Of a stretch of DNA of 64,000 bases, positions 26,201 to 41,200 are shown piece by piece. Source of the stretch: Manduca sexta. Lineage: Eukaryota; Arthropoda; Insecta; Lepidoptera; Sphingidae. Location of the stretch: the NCBI RefSeq assembly GCF_014839805.1, contig NC_051142.1:744001-808000 (forward strand). Direction: 5' to 3'. The position numbers and the translations under genes are program-made. Within the stretch, counting starts at the first letter, position 1, and every line of letters begins with the position of its first letter. The notes beneath the pieces are model-generated. The model had not been told where the DNA came from, ran no database searches, and saw nothing but the letters and a program-made list of their open reading frames with translations.

Positions 26201-29200
26201 AATTTAACTGCCTCTGTAGTCTAACCCATTTCGAGTTGAACTCGTTTATCCGGCACGTTTGCGAGTGACGTTGAAATGAATAAAATTCCATCGAAAAGGA
26301 AAAGTTTCAAACGGAATGAAATGTACAGCTTGCAACTGTGTACGCCATTTGTTTTTCTAAAACAAGGCCGGTTTGTTTGTGCAAAGAGTTTACAATATTA
26401 CTTCGTGAAAAATATTGTTCCATTTTTAAATTCTTGTTGTTAGGAGTCATGAGTTTTTAAATATGAATGCACATAATGCGGTAGTTATATAATAAACTTT
26501 AAAACAGATGGAATATAAAAAAGTAAAAAATATACGTTAAAATTATAAGCATAATGAAATATTACGTAATACAGAAGCAAAGTCGTATGAAATTAAACTC
26601 TTCAATCCTCACACAGTTACCCAAAAAGGATTTCTACCATTCGTGTCGCCGTCAAGTGGTTAAATTCTATTTATGTTTATCAGTCGTACTCTTCCTTTCC
26701 TATTTTTAGTGGACATATTTCTTTAAAACTATTCCGTTTTGTTTGTCTGTTCCTGTAAGAATGCCATGTTCTATTTTCTTTCATTCGTTTTACACTAATA
26801 AGCAGTGGTAACTACACTTTGTAAAATTTACACTGAGCCATGTGACAGCTATTAAAGAAACGTGTCTGAAGTTGGGCACCATGTTAAAAATAGATGTTTA
26901 GTATCGATTATTCTTAATTTTTTTATCGATTAAAAACATATTTGGGTTAATAATTAATACAAAGCGACCAATACAATGTCGAGAAAATGAACCACCAGTA
27001 ATATTTGCATTTTTTAAGTGGTTTAAAGGTGTTTGAGGGCTCCAAACATATTTTTTATATTAAAATAATTAATTCTATTCTATTGATTCCGTTTGCTAAA
27101 TCGATTACTTATAATCGGTAGTAAGGAGCGTTCTATTACCACAATTTCAACAGTCAAGAAATATTTTGTATACATTATACCATTTTTTTTATATTAGTCA
27201 TTTTAATCAGATATCTCCCGGGGTCATCCTAATTTTTCAAAATAAGATAATACATCAAACATTGACATTCTGTCAAGATAGGGAGCAGTACCTACTTCCT
27301 ACCAATTATATATTTTAATTATATACAAACTTCATCCATAACCAATCTAGGATTATCAAAGTTATGTTACAGAAGATAATAGTACTATGGTCATGAATTA
27401 TCATGACCACAGTACTATTATCTACATTAGTAGAAGATGTATTGGAAATTGGGATAAATGAGTTTGTACTTATAAGATATTTAATTAAATTTTGTTATAT
27501 AATGTAATACATAATAATTTCCTTTTCAGATTTTATTTTTAAAAAGTTACAATAGTCTCTTTCTCCTACATAATGCAAAAAAAATATGTAACTAAAAATG
27601 ACTTGCTATAACTTCCAAAGAATATATTCATATTACCTTAGTATATTTACATACAATGAACAAATCACCTACGTCCTAAATTGTTCAAGCCTACGTACAA
27701 ACTTTGCCATTTACTCAGAACTGGCTCATTAAAGCGGTGAGATGAATACTTTAGAACTCTGGCAGTTTACCAAGCACAAAATTTTAAATTTGGAACGAGT
27801 GCACTTGGATGCACTGGCGAATCCAATTTTCCAGATCTTAGCGTTTACTTCGTTACGGAGATTTGCCAGTGTTGGAAATGGTAATAAAATCAAATTATTA
27901 ATGGAATAGTAGGTATGGAAAAGATATAGACTACAATATTTTTTTACCATCTGCATTTAGTTTTCATTGCAGTTATTTTTAATATGTTACACAGGTAATG
28001 TAAGTAGTAAGGTAGTGTGACCAAAGATGGCCCGGTTCCTAACATAGCCCACCGTTACTGTTTTTTTTATTAATTTTTACAATTATATCTAGTGTTTGAA
28101 TCAAGGTTTTTCTTTATAATTTTTCATGAAAGGATTTTATAAAAACTTTAAAATTAAGTAGGCCGTCAGTGGTTTCCTCACCTTATATTCTTTTTATTAT
28201 GAAAGAGCGACAAAGGACTGAAATATATCACCTGCAAAATGACAAGAATAATGGAATCGTCCATCGATTCTGTAAAGTAAATGAAAACAACTTTTTTAAT
28301 TTTTTATTGTTTTGCCACAGATTTAACAAACTACCTATAAAGTTTCATAGTTATACGCTAATACTCTACGAATCTTGCGCCTGTGTTCTGATTTTTTTTT
28401 ATTATTTTAATATCCTTTTCAGTTAATAAAGAAGTGCAAATTTCGCGTTACGTAATGTTATATTGAGTAATTAAAATTCAACGGGCAGGCGGTATAAGGA
28501 TGCGACGTAGTTAAGACGCCAATTGTGTTAAAAACAGTTACTTGACGTTCATACGAGTACTTCATATCCTTATGGCGTCGTTTGTAATGGCCTCAAGGTC
28601 TACTGGCATGTGTTTTATAACTTATTATAATTGCAATTGATGTAGAAATTGAGTAACATGAAGGTGCTAATAGGGTAGTTGACGACTTTTTTTAAATACA
28701 TTGATCAAAAAAGTATTTGATCCAAAATATATCGGAAAAAGAATTTACAAAATCCACGCAATAATAAATAAGTTTTGCTATAAAAATTATATATTATTTT
28801 TTCCTACATTATACTTTATCCCGACTTACTTAAAAGGAGACTAATATCATTGTTAAGTTTAAATAATTTTACTATAAAAATATTTTTGTTTTCGTTATAT
28901 TATTTATTATTATACTTTTTCCCGACACTCCAGAAGGGTAATATTTTAATAATTATTTAATCTTTTACCGCAGTAATTAAAAATAAAGTTATTAAGATTG
29001 TTTTGTAAAACATTGTATTAACTAAAGCTTAATGAAGTTTTGTTCTCTTAGTCTTTCTAATAAAGACAGACATTGTTTATATTTAATTTTCGTGGAAATT
29101 GGTATCAAAAGATTTATCGGCAGCGAGATTTATATAAGTAATAGCAGAACATACGAAATCCAGGTGATGTTGGCATGTATCCAAAGAGAACAATGTTGCG

Positions 29201-32200
29201 TTGCGTTAATATTTGAATCATCGCATTTGTCATTGATGGATTCCTTGCTCCAGAGGATTCATAACGTAATATTATATTTTTCCTAGTATTTCTACGAGTA
29301 ATGCGGTTATTGTAATAAAACGTGAATTAATTATTGTATTCTGTTTTTGAAAACTATGTTGTACAGTTAGTTAGACACGTAAGTAACTAAACAAACTCAT
29401 AACTCTTATACATTTTGGTGTTCTAACCTAAATTTCTTCATAAAACTAAAATAAAAGAGATTTATCTGACTTCGCGCAAAGAAAAAAATCAATTTCACTT
29501 AACGCGTATAGGGGATTGAATTTTTTTATTTATTCAGCTTCTCACATAAGACTGGTTGACTGTACGTTCCAATTTCAAACAATTTTAAAAATAATTTCCA
29601 TTTTATTTTTATTAATTTTAATAAATCTATAAAATGAAATTCTTAGCTATGTTTTCTAACCTTAAAAAAGCGAAAATTTATTTTTCATAAAAATGGTTCT
29701 GCTTTTCACAAATTTGCCCTAAACAATTATAAATACTATCTTTGAACTAATTTGATACCTCAACAATTTAACACATTCAACATTGTTATGATCTATTAAA
29801 AGAAATTAAAAAGTGGTGACCAATCAATATTTTAATGGAGCATAAAGCCAATCTGGCGATGTTCCAGCGGATATTGATATTCTATCAACCGGCAAGAGTA
29901 CAGGCCGCTACTGTCCGCGGCGCATTCATTAACATTATGAATCGTTTATATAATGGGGTCGATTGTGGGATCTTCTCCGACCTCTTTGTTCCTTATGTCC
30001 AAATTGGCGCTTTTTTAAGTTACAAGGAGGTTATATTTGACGAGTATGTTTTTTAAAGTTGAAATTAAATTTTTATAGTTGTATAAAAACGAAAGGCATC
30101 AATATAGAAGATTGACGACAAAAGTATTGGAATATAAATAATTTTAACAATGAACCTTTTCAAGGTAACAAACACGCTTATATCCTTGAAAGGGTAGGCA
30201 TAAGTAAAACCTCTTCATTGTATACTTGTTGCATACATACATATAAGGAAATTCTATTTAATTCAGGAATACACAATTTCTGACGTCACGCGTATATTTT
30301 ACCTAACAAAATTATCCTGAGTGCAGACTATGTAGTGCGCAATTCAACTCACGTGGGACATGACAGCGCCTGCGGGCGAATCTCGAGACCCTTCATGCCA
30401 CGCCGAGTACGTAACTCGTCCGTTCGGCCTGTCGTTAAGCCGTTAAGTCATGTCACTTCAGACGCACAGTTCTCAATAGGAGGGTTAATTCGTGAAGTAA
30501 ATTATGCTACGAGATTAATTTATTTTTTGTCAATGCCTATGTTCAGTAAAGATAGAGATATGACAACAAATACCTTCTGTGACATGAAAGTAATCAAGCA
30601 TTGAAAATGTCGATACAATGTTGTAAAGGTCAAATCTCCAAAACAAGAAAACAACATGCAATTTCGGGTCAGGTATTTGCTACAAATGAGTCATCAACGC
30701 TAAAATTATAAAAGCACATTTCTGCAAAATAGCATATAATATTTATAATTCCAGCTCATCGCATCTAAACAAAGCGCGTTTCAAATTGCAGTAAAACGCA
30801 GCCCACTTACATAATATCAATGACGGCATCCGTGCTCGTTTAAAAACAAACAAACCGACTACACCATAGATTCCAGCCGCTCTCGCGCAGTTCCGCGTCT
30901 GTCCAGAAATAGTTTTAAAGCTGGATCGCTCGCATTCCTTAACTATGCCATAATTTGAGAACGGCATTTAGAATGGTCGTTTAAGACTCTTCCGAAATGG
31001 CAAAGGTAAGTTTATTTTATGATATTGGATGTTGGTGTCTAGTGTTTCGGTGGCGTATTACGGTATGACTGTAGTACTGAGATCTCAAGTTGGAACCGGA
31101 ATTGGCCAAAGTGATGCTGTGTTTTCTACTCAGTATCAACCCAAAGTCCGAAATTTGTGCCCAATATAATTTCTAATTTAAATAACATTATTGGCTGTTG
31201 TAAAGTCGATTTTACATAATATACAGGCCGATAGCCACAAACAAAACAAAACAAACCTCCACAGATTAAACGAAAAATAATAAAGGAGGAAGCATTTAAT
31301 TAAGTGATATAAAACGTTCCAATTTTAAATACAAAAGCCTACGTGCCCGCTTCCAAAGTATTATACAACCTTTTTAATCTGTACCCTGATGTAATTAAAA
31401 AGTTTCTTTCATTATGGATGCCAGCTTCATATCACATCCAATTTTTTAAATTTGAACTTGTTCATTTTCAACCAGTTCTACACGCTTTTATGTTAGAGCA
31501 TGAGTTATAAGTAAAACGATATTTGGCGGGTGCATTAACATCACTTCCGAACATGGCACGAGTGTTAGATGGTAATGAATGAGTGCGTGGTTCCGTACTG
31601 ACCCAGTAATGAACCGGCTTGCGGTTGATACTCGTCAATAACTGTACGGACTTCGCCTACAGCATGTATTACAAACACAGCTGCTGTTACCTCATCGATC
31701 TTATTGTTCTGTAACTTTATTCCCTTAGGTTTTCATTGATTGACGAACGTGTTTGCTATAATGATGAGTTATTTATTTCCATCTATTTGTTGTGATATCG
31801 ATTTGCCTTAGCAATTTATCATTCCTAAATAAAGTGAAAAGTAGCTATTTGCCAAAACTAACACAGAATCTGCTATGGCGATGGATTTGGCAACCGCACA
31901 AGACTTTGATAACAACATACCTTTCAGATCAGTTCATAAGATGTGTATAGACCCGCTAAAATCTTCCGTATCTATACAGTAAGTTCAGGATTAACCGAAC
32001 ATGACGGTGCGACGGAAATATCGGATTAAATGTTGATAATTAAGTAACATGGTAATTAATCATGTCTCGGTGGCGTGATTGGAATTATTTGTCCGTCTTG
32101 ATGTTTTAAGAGTGATTTGATAGAATACATACATACATAACATCACGCATTTATCCCCGATGGGGTAAGCAGAGGCGCAACCAAGGCACCCACTTTTCGC

Positions 32201-35200
32201 CAAGTATGTTCCGTCCCATGATGTGATAGGGGGCGAGCCTATCGCCATATCGGGCACAAATTCCAGACTCCGGGCTGATACTGAGTAGAAAAACCCAAAT
32301 ATAACTTTGCCCGACCCGGGATTCGAACCCAGGACCTCAGAGCGCTATTGTACCGGACATGCAATACAACTACGCCACCGAGGCAGTCTGATTTGATTGA
32401 TTTGATCTGATTTGATAGAATGAGGCTTTGCAATTAGCACTATACTTATGTTTAGTATTTATTTGCAATACGAATATTATTGATAGGCTTTATCAGTATC
32501 TAAAAGCGCTCACAAATTTATAGCAATATATAAAAAATATTTTTTCTTCAACGAATAAATATTATATAACTGTATTATCTTTAAAAAATCTATTTAGGTT
32601 AGCCAAAAATCTTTTTTCTATGAAATACGAACGAAAAATCTAGGAATCCACAATTCAATCAAGATTAGTTAATCTTAAAATCTTTTTCTCGATCATCTCC
32701 CATCATCAATAACGATACATAGAAAATCTAAAATTAGAAGAGCTGAAGAAAAACTAATGGGCTTTCTCAAGTGACCATGTCGGTAGACTTCACAAAGCGA
32801 CGGCAAAATTGTCCGCACATGCGTGAAGAACTTTGAAGTTGATGCCAGGACACCACATGTGGACTTATGGTTACTTGTGCAAGTGCAATGACAAAGATAA
32901 TTATTTAAAAATAAAAATAAGTTGCCAGTGCGTTCTTATTAGGTACTTAAAAAATAAGAACATGTATTGCCAGGGCGTTCTTAATTCAAAAGTTTTGCTG
33001 TTTTAATATTGAATCGAAAGAAAGGATTTATTACTATACGAAAATAATGTGCATACATTGTGTTGCAAGCAAAATAAACATGTAGGAAACATTTCATTAT
33101 ATGTGAAATTCTTGAACCGATAATGTAATTGAGAATAATTTATGTAGGTCTACGTCAGTAAATGATTTGTGCAAATCTTATATGATAAATGACTTGTGCA
33201 AATACGTGTAATCTTGTTCTGAGTATGATTTTCGCAGATTGGCTAAAGATGGCCGACCAATACCTTAAAGCTAATGTTTCCAAAACATTGATTTATACCA
33301 AAGCCATTTAAAATTAAATCTTATCATAACAGGTTAATGGTTAAAGTGGAATTTAATTGACTCGATACCGAACGTTCGGTTTATAATAAATTAAAATTCA
33401 TACTCATTTTAATACGAATACATTGGATTATTGATTAAAGTTAATGTATGCGGAATTAATATTTAAATTTCGTTTTCAATTTGTAATAATAATGTGACTT
33501 GATTAGCCCTTGTATATTAAAAAACCAGGTTAAAAACGGTTTTAAGTAATATCTGGAAGACTGAACATTTCGTATCCAAAATGTCTTAAAAAACTTAGTT
33601 TATTATAGGCCTTGTTCCGTCTGTGGGGACGTAACCGTCTTTTTGCATTTACGGGCTTTCTAATCGAAAGATATCTTTGATTGACATATAGGTAAGAAAG
33701 TCAATAAAATGCTCTATTTATAGAAATTCAAAAAACGGATCCACCCCTGTAAACGGAACGGGGCACTATAACTTTTTTCACGCGCCTCTATTAAATATTT
33801 TCCCAAAAATGTTTTACAAAAATCAATTTATACTTTAAGCAGTTGGTTGTAATAAGTACTTTATGTATAATGGTTTAATCCTTATAGAAGGCAAGATGTT
33901 CCTTCCCCTTCAGTATAACTCTATATTCATTGTGTATCAATATATTTACGTTATACCGCGCAGGATTCACGTCTAATTTTTATAGGTGCAATTTCTAGCA
34001 ATTATCTTAAACAGTTTATATCTATGTTTACAGCACCAATAATCGCCCGCAGCGTTACGCATTTGATTTCTATATATGTAATATAATTGCTCACGGACGG
34101 GTCAACACGATTCAATGTCGAGACTCGATCGGCATGAAAGTCAGTGAAAGTCCCATCGAAATACGGTTGATTTGTTTTTAATAAGCAATAGAAATAATTA
34201 TTCTTCTGTGCAATAGGCTCATTATTATTTACTACCGACTTTCTCATGGCTTCGGTACTCGAAATGAGTTTTATCTTTGAGTTATTTTGTGCAGGTGCGT
34301 TGTTGACGACAGTATCGCGTTATCGCTGTGAAAAATACATGCAATTGTAACGTAGCCTTTAGTGCAGCAGGCGTGACAAGCTGTTAAAAAGTTAAATTAG
34401 AATAAGGTTATATATGAACGTTAAGAATAATTAAAATCATGCTGTAAATGTTCACTTTGTAACAATTTGAATTGAATTTGGATTTAATTTTTTCTTTTGT
34501 ATCCGATTATTATTTGATTTGGATATGATTATACGATTTCAACTAAACATAATATGTATAACTATGCGGTACATTTACCCTGTTATCGTGTAATCTACAT
34601 TATAACCGCCAGTAACATCACTATTGACACCTAATGCCTTTCTTCCCGTCGTATTACTACCGACTTTCATTATTTTTTGTCGTCCGCATAATGATATATC
34701 ATTGACATTTGCATCACTAATGTCACATGCATTAGAAACAAAAAGTACCATCCCAACACTACGTGCTTCCGCAAAATAATTATAAATGTCGGCATAAACG
34801 TAGAGTAAACTAGTTATTTATAAAAACGTTAGTCCTTGAATATTTGACAGAATAGAAAACCTACTTCCCCGTTGAAATGTAGAAGCTGACTAAAATGTTT
34901 ACACTGCCGACCTACAGTTCAGAATGTGGGTTTGTTCCTTTTAAGGGACACAGGAAAACTCGAAATAAACCCGGAATTGAGCATCCGTTACGCAACAGTC
35001 AACTCTTATATCCTGTAAGTGTCCGTAACCATCGCGATCTCTTTAGGACTTTTAAACTGTCGCTTTCCTAACATTGACCTAACAAACACGTGCAATTCAT
35101 TATATTATCGTGAAAGGAAAATCTATTTTTTATTAGCCTTTGTTACTCATTCGGTAAACATCTATTGGTGCAAATGCACTCATTGTACGCTCAGCAATTA

Positions 35201-38200
35201 GACAGTTCGAATAAACACTGGCAGTGTGAAAATTGTGTGTAATACCGCCAACATCGGCTCTTATAAATCGTTCCTTTTTTAAAGTTTATTTTTAAAACCG
35301 TTTTGATATTGCAACAGTTTTGTTTTGCTGCTATTTCCTCGAACTGGGGGTTTGTTTTTAAATAAATTCTCTTTACTAAGTGGTACTAGTTTAAAATAAT
35401 TGCAGACTAATTTATGCGTGTTGGTAGAATAATTGTTAATAAATCATAAATAATTTATTTTTAGTGATTCTGGGTCCGTATTCAAAAATATTTTTATTCG
35501 TAATTTTCACTTACTACATTTTAAAGCCAGTACTATGGCTAACGTTATTGTACATTACAAGTAACAGTTTCTTGTAAACAAAACATCATTCAACAAACCT
35601 ATAATAAATTCTTTGTATATCTTTCATCAACTCTGACTACCATCGATGGAAGAATATTCAAATAGCGCCTGCCACAGACTTGACCTTCAAACCAGTGGCT
35701 TATTCTCGACCTTTCGATATTTGTGTATGTCGATCAATCTTAATTCTGATCATAAAAAATTTAAAGAGGAATACATTCAAAATTTTCGCAATTTTTGTTA
35801 CGACTATTTATATTATGAAAAACCTAGTTGTCCAATATGAAATTGTCAAGACGAGTTGAAAGCACGCCTTGTTTATTAGGAAGGCAACAAATAATATAAT
35901 AGTAGATAAATAGATAATATGTTGGATTATAAAACATTTTGCTGTCGCATTATTACAAAGTTTTATATCATATTATTTGCCCAAATAGTAGGTATGTATA
36001 ACATACGATTCTATGTCTTTTTCATTAAATTTTAATAATTCCGAATGAAATTAAAGGTATAATGGACTGTAATGTTCCATGACTTATCAACTTATCTTAT
36101 TTTTACATTATATTTTGTAAAAAAATTACCTATATCAAAATTTTAAGTCATTTTCCCAACATAAATAAATAATAACATACAACCTTGTGATGTTGAGTAA
36201 TTTTATCAACGTATCGAGAATAATACGCTGATACCTTCGCAGTAGAGAATCTATTTATGGCTACGCTCTCACTCAATTAAACCATCGAATATTGATCGAA
36301 TTCGTTTTAGCATCGGAATTTAAAAGTACACACTCAAGAAACTTTCATGAATTATGTATGTATGGATAACTACATAACTGTTTCTGCATACTTCAGGAAT
36401 GCTATCACGTATATGAAATAAGTTCTATTATATAAAAGTCATGGAAAAAATAAATATTTCGACTGGCTATTGATTTTTAAATATTTCATGATAAAATTGT
36501 TTTATATCATGTAAACATAACAGTGCATTGATTACATGCAATTACTCGTAAATCAATTGCTGGAATGCGAATCATTTCTGAATGAATTTATTGTTTACTA
36601 GGTAGTGCTCGCGGCTTGGCTTGGGTAAAATCTTTAACCCTAATCAAGTCCCTAAATGATGCCAACACCATCTATTAAAGAAATCTAATTTAAAAAATCC
36701 TATTATAAATAATAGCCTATGTGTTAATCCAGGACATGGTCTGACCTTTTAGCAAATTTCATCCAAATCCGTTGGGATGTTTCTACGTTTACTCCTAATA
36801 AACATCTAAAGTTTTAACATATTTTCGCGTTTATAATATTAGTACGATATCCCGTACCTACACTAAATATTACAGTTACCGTAGTAATAGCAAATCTATA
36901 TTTATAAAAATGAATCCCTACTTCCCTTGGTCACGCCATCACGCGTGAACAGCTGGACCGATTTCACTATTTTTATGTTGTGTTTGTTATTGTCAGGAGA
37001 AGGTTCTTATGAAAGAAAAAATTTAAAAAAATGCGCGGAAAATTAGAAAATTTAAGAAAACTTATCGAAAATATCAATTTTATATTACTGTCAATTGTTT
37101 GAAATAACTGTCAACCATTGACGGAATGCGCACTGCAAATTCATAGTTAAGACGGGACAACGTCTGTCGGGTCAACTAGCGAGATATAAATAAACACATA
37201 AACAACTGATACATATCCTTCTGACGCTCGCCTATACTTTGTAATTTTTTAAATCACCCACTGTTTATCACCTTTAACCAACACAATATTCAGGCGATTA
37301 TACATGCAAAGTTTGACTACACTTTGAAGTATTCAGCCTAGTATAATATACACGTGCGTCCAATATTATTTATAGCCACGCGAGCTGATCTGCGGTTTCC
37401 GCCCTCAACTGTTAGCTCCCACTCAACCGTTTTGAACTTATGATTTATGATTTTAACACGAAATAAATTCAGATCTCACCCTAGTTACCTGTCAGGACTA
37501 TTTATTGAGACTTGTATGTATTGTGCTGTTCTAGATGGTACGCCGATTTGTTGCAGCTGTTTGTTTTAGTGTTAATCGTAAAGTAACTTTTGCAATAACA
37601 TAACGATATCCCGAAAGATTTTCAAATTCAATTGGTTAATTTATTATTCTAAATACACAGTTAATGACTATGTACATATTTTAATTGGAAACCTTTAATT
37701 CCCGATATTTTTGTCTTAAATAACAGCAATTTTATTTTTTTTATGTATAAATAACAAACACGTACAAAACACAAGCGAAAGAAACATGTTTTCGACAACG
37801 TAATCACAAGACGATGCGACGCGGAGTCTAGTGTGTTAATCAAAGATGTCAGTGGTTATGAATGGCTTTATAATATGTGAGTCTTTGCCTATCTCCTCTA
37901 TGATGCACTGAGATTTTCCCACGACGATAAAAGTGGCTGCATAAAATGACTTCAGATTAAAAAATTAATAGAAAAAAATATTATGCATTTTTTTAATCCA
38001 ATAGCCCTTGTTTTTATGTGATATAAATACATTTCTGTTTTATGGCGCGGCAACCATCTTGTGACGTCACTACATCTGCAGGAATCTAATCCGCTGGAAT
38101 GCGCTGATAACGACGTGGGGGGCTCGATTCCGGATTAGAACTAAAGAGATGTACTAGAGTTAGACGGTTCTAAAAATGGAAGTTTATGGAGAATTAATTT

Positions 38201-41200
38201 AAGATAACCGATTTTAAGATGAATGTAATGTGATTAATTAAAATTTTAGTGTCCTAAACCGTAAGAAACAAAATACTAAGTTGCTTATTGCTTCAGATTA
38301 AACTACAATATAATGGGATTGAATATACAAGTAAATAATATTATATATTTCTGTGATGATGTAATTAGAGTCGATTTAATGTATTTAGATAAATAGGTAT
38401 AGTTTACAAGTCCTAAGTAACTACAAGCAAAAAATGTAGAGTCGATCTGTCTGTGTCATTTTCATAGAATCGTCGCCAAGATCGTCGCTTTTGCCTAGCG
38501 CCATCTACTGTTACACAAGGCAAACTGCCCATCTACTGACAAAACAAAGACGACAAACAAACTTGGAAGCTTTTTATTTGCAATGTCATAGACGTCGCAG
38601 ACAGTTGGCAAACACTTTCTTTTACTTTCAATACACTTAGACCTTTCAATACATTTAGACCAACATATTTATTACCCATTTCAAAATCTTTAAATGCAGG
38701 ACATATTTAATCGACTTTGACGAATTTTGTGTGGTAAGTTATGCAATAAAGCCCAAAATTTTATCGACGGAAAAATGACAATGTAAACGTTAGGAATATT
38801 TTTCTATGCTGGGGCAATCAATTTTCCCTTGCAGATGTCGCGGCAAACCAATATGGAAATGTTTTGAAATTCATATATCGCCAACATATTGGTTGCGTAC
38901 TACGGTTCCTCGTCTTATGGAAATGCGAGCTAAAGAATAGCAGCCGTTTGATATGGAGCGATATGTAGGTTTCCACATTCTGCATTGTTGTGTCAATGAA
39001 TATAGACTCCTTTTACGTACGTGGGGTGTTTTGAAACATACTATTATGAACCATATATGTACATAGATATGATATTGTATATACGAAAGACGACCTTAGC
39101 AACTTGGTGGACAATAGAGTCTTGAATAATTAACTTGCAAGATCGATTCCGGCTTTGAAGTATAACCCAACAATCGTATAAAGGTGAAGGTTTTCCAGTA
39201 GAACATAAATTTAATCACTCGCAAATAATAAGCAAGATGCGACATATTTCTTCCCGTACTTCCAAAAGTATATTAGATTATAGATTACAAAGAATCTCGT
39301 TAGGCTTATATAACAATTTCAGATTGAATTCAGAAAATCCCTGACCTTAAAATATCAAATAATATATTATGTCCAGACTCGATTATTCAACAGATATTGA
39401 ATAAAACTTTGTTATTGATATATCTGAAGACTTCATTTGGTTACCAAAGTACCAGGAACTCATGACGTAAAAGGAGTGCAGAAATTTATACAGCGGCCAA
39501 GCAAGGAAGTGTTCAATTACCATCCAACGCTCGCTTTGACGCAGTCTCGTATCGCTTTACGCCTGGCATTTCTTTATGAATTATTGACTTTTTTTATAGG
39601 AAAATAGTGTACATTTTATCGTTTTCAAGTCTTTTCATGCTGTATTCATAGTCTAGTATACAGAGATGGTCATTTTTGCCACTTTAGGAGCTACAAAATG
39701 ACGTAATAAAACGGTTAAGGAATGTGTTAAAGATTTGTCCTTTTACGTTTTCAAAGTTACCGACTCATGTCTTATGCTAACCTAACTAGTAGCTAGTTAA
39801 CTATCTCTAGTCTTTCTTGCACTTTTACACTTTTAAGTTAATTAATCATATAGGGTCAATATTCAGAAGTTAAATCGTATATTCAAAATGTATATTATCT
39901 TTCCACAACAAATGGACAAGAGGTACATAAACCTTCGTCGCGGTCCCACGTAGAGCATTGAAATATCAGAATTTTGCGATTTGAAAACACATCAGTAGCC
40001 CTGGTTTGGAATTAAACCAAATATAGTAAATAACGCGGCCTCTAATACATCGTGGGAAGGTATTCATTTGGTACTCGTGTATACATTTTCGCTCGCCCCT
40101 ACGACCTAAAAACGGGATTTCAAGAAATCGATCTCATCAAAATATTTCAATTTTCACGAAGTCTATATATTTTTATGTTTTATGTCAACGATCATACTAA
40201 TAAATAATTTGTTCTTTGTTCCAGGTAAATAATCATTTCAATCAACACGATCTGATTAAACTTTTCCAGTGAGTAGAGAGCGGTATTAATTTATTTCTAA
40301 AATGCGCACGGCTGTTTGCTCACGTAAATAATCAAATTAACAGAGCTCTGAGTGGCTTTTATTTGATTATGAGTCCGTTATGCATTGGTAATTACAGGTT
40401 TGTTGTGTATCGATGCTTTTGTTGAAGATAAAGGTCAGTTATGTTCTCGCAAATAGACTCCGATTGTGTTTTTATTACTTCCTTCGTACGTTATTGATGT
40501 TTGATTTTAATTTTTTTCTGTTTAATAACATTTAGGTTTTATAGTTTGGACATGATTCTTAGTAATCTTTTCTTTTTTCATAACTGTATAATCTTTAGTC
40601 TTAATATTATAAAATCAATTTTGAATCATTATTACGAATGGTTTATTTAACGTGTAAATTTTGCTATATTTTAAACACCTTGAAATCTAAAAATTTTTAC
40701 GCTTAATCAATTTCATTCACCTAAATTGGAAATTGATAATTATTATTCAAATTACTTTGCGGAAATTTACCCGCAATTACGAAAACCATATAACACAAAG
40801 AAAATATTAAGATTTTGAACTTAATAATAGCTTTCAAACTCAGTTCTTTCCCACAGTTATAGGTAACAAACAAACTAAGAAATAAACGAGTACGCTGATC
40901 TGCATATGTATGCCAGATGATGTCAGAATATTTAAAATGTGCATACAAAACGTTATCGATGCTTCACTGCATAGATAGAATATGAAACTCATCATTAAAC
41001 ACTATAAACCTTGTAATGACTATAAATAACGATGTACTACGATGTCCTTCTACATACTGCTACTATATTTAAATCTCAATAATGGCGGTATTGAGATTAA
41101 AGCGTCCACCATAAGTCATAATCTAAATTGCGATCATTAGCGTATTTCAAATATGTTCCATTATTTTTTTATGGAGCGGTCAAAGGTAATCGTTTAGGTA

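Noticed and set aside
32060..32433. Minus-strand open frames of about 65 codons, and a possible tRNA gene signal (A and B boxes)
   Set aside because: The boxes belong to a SINE with a long body and simple-repeat tail. The product could not fold as a complete tRNA.
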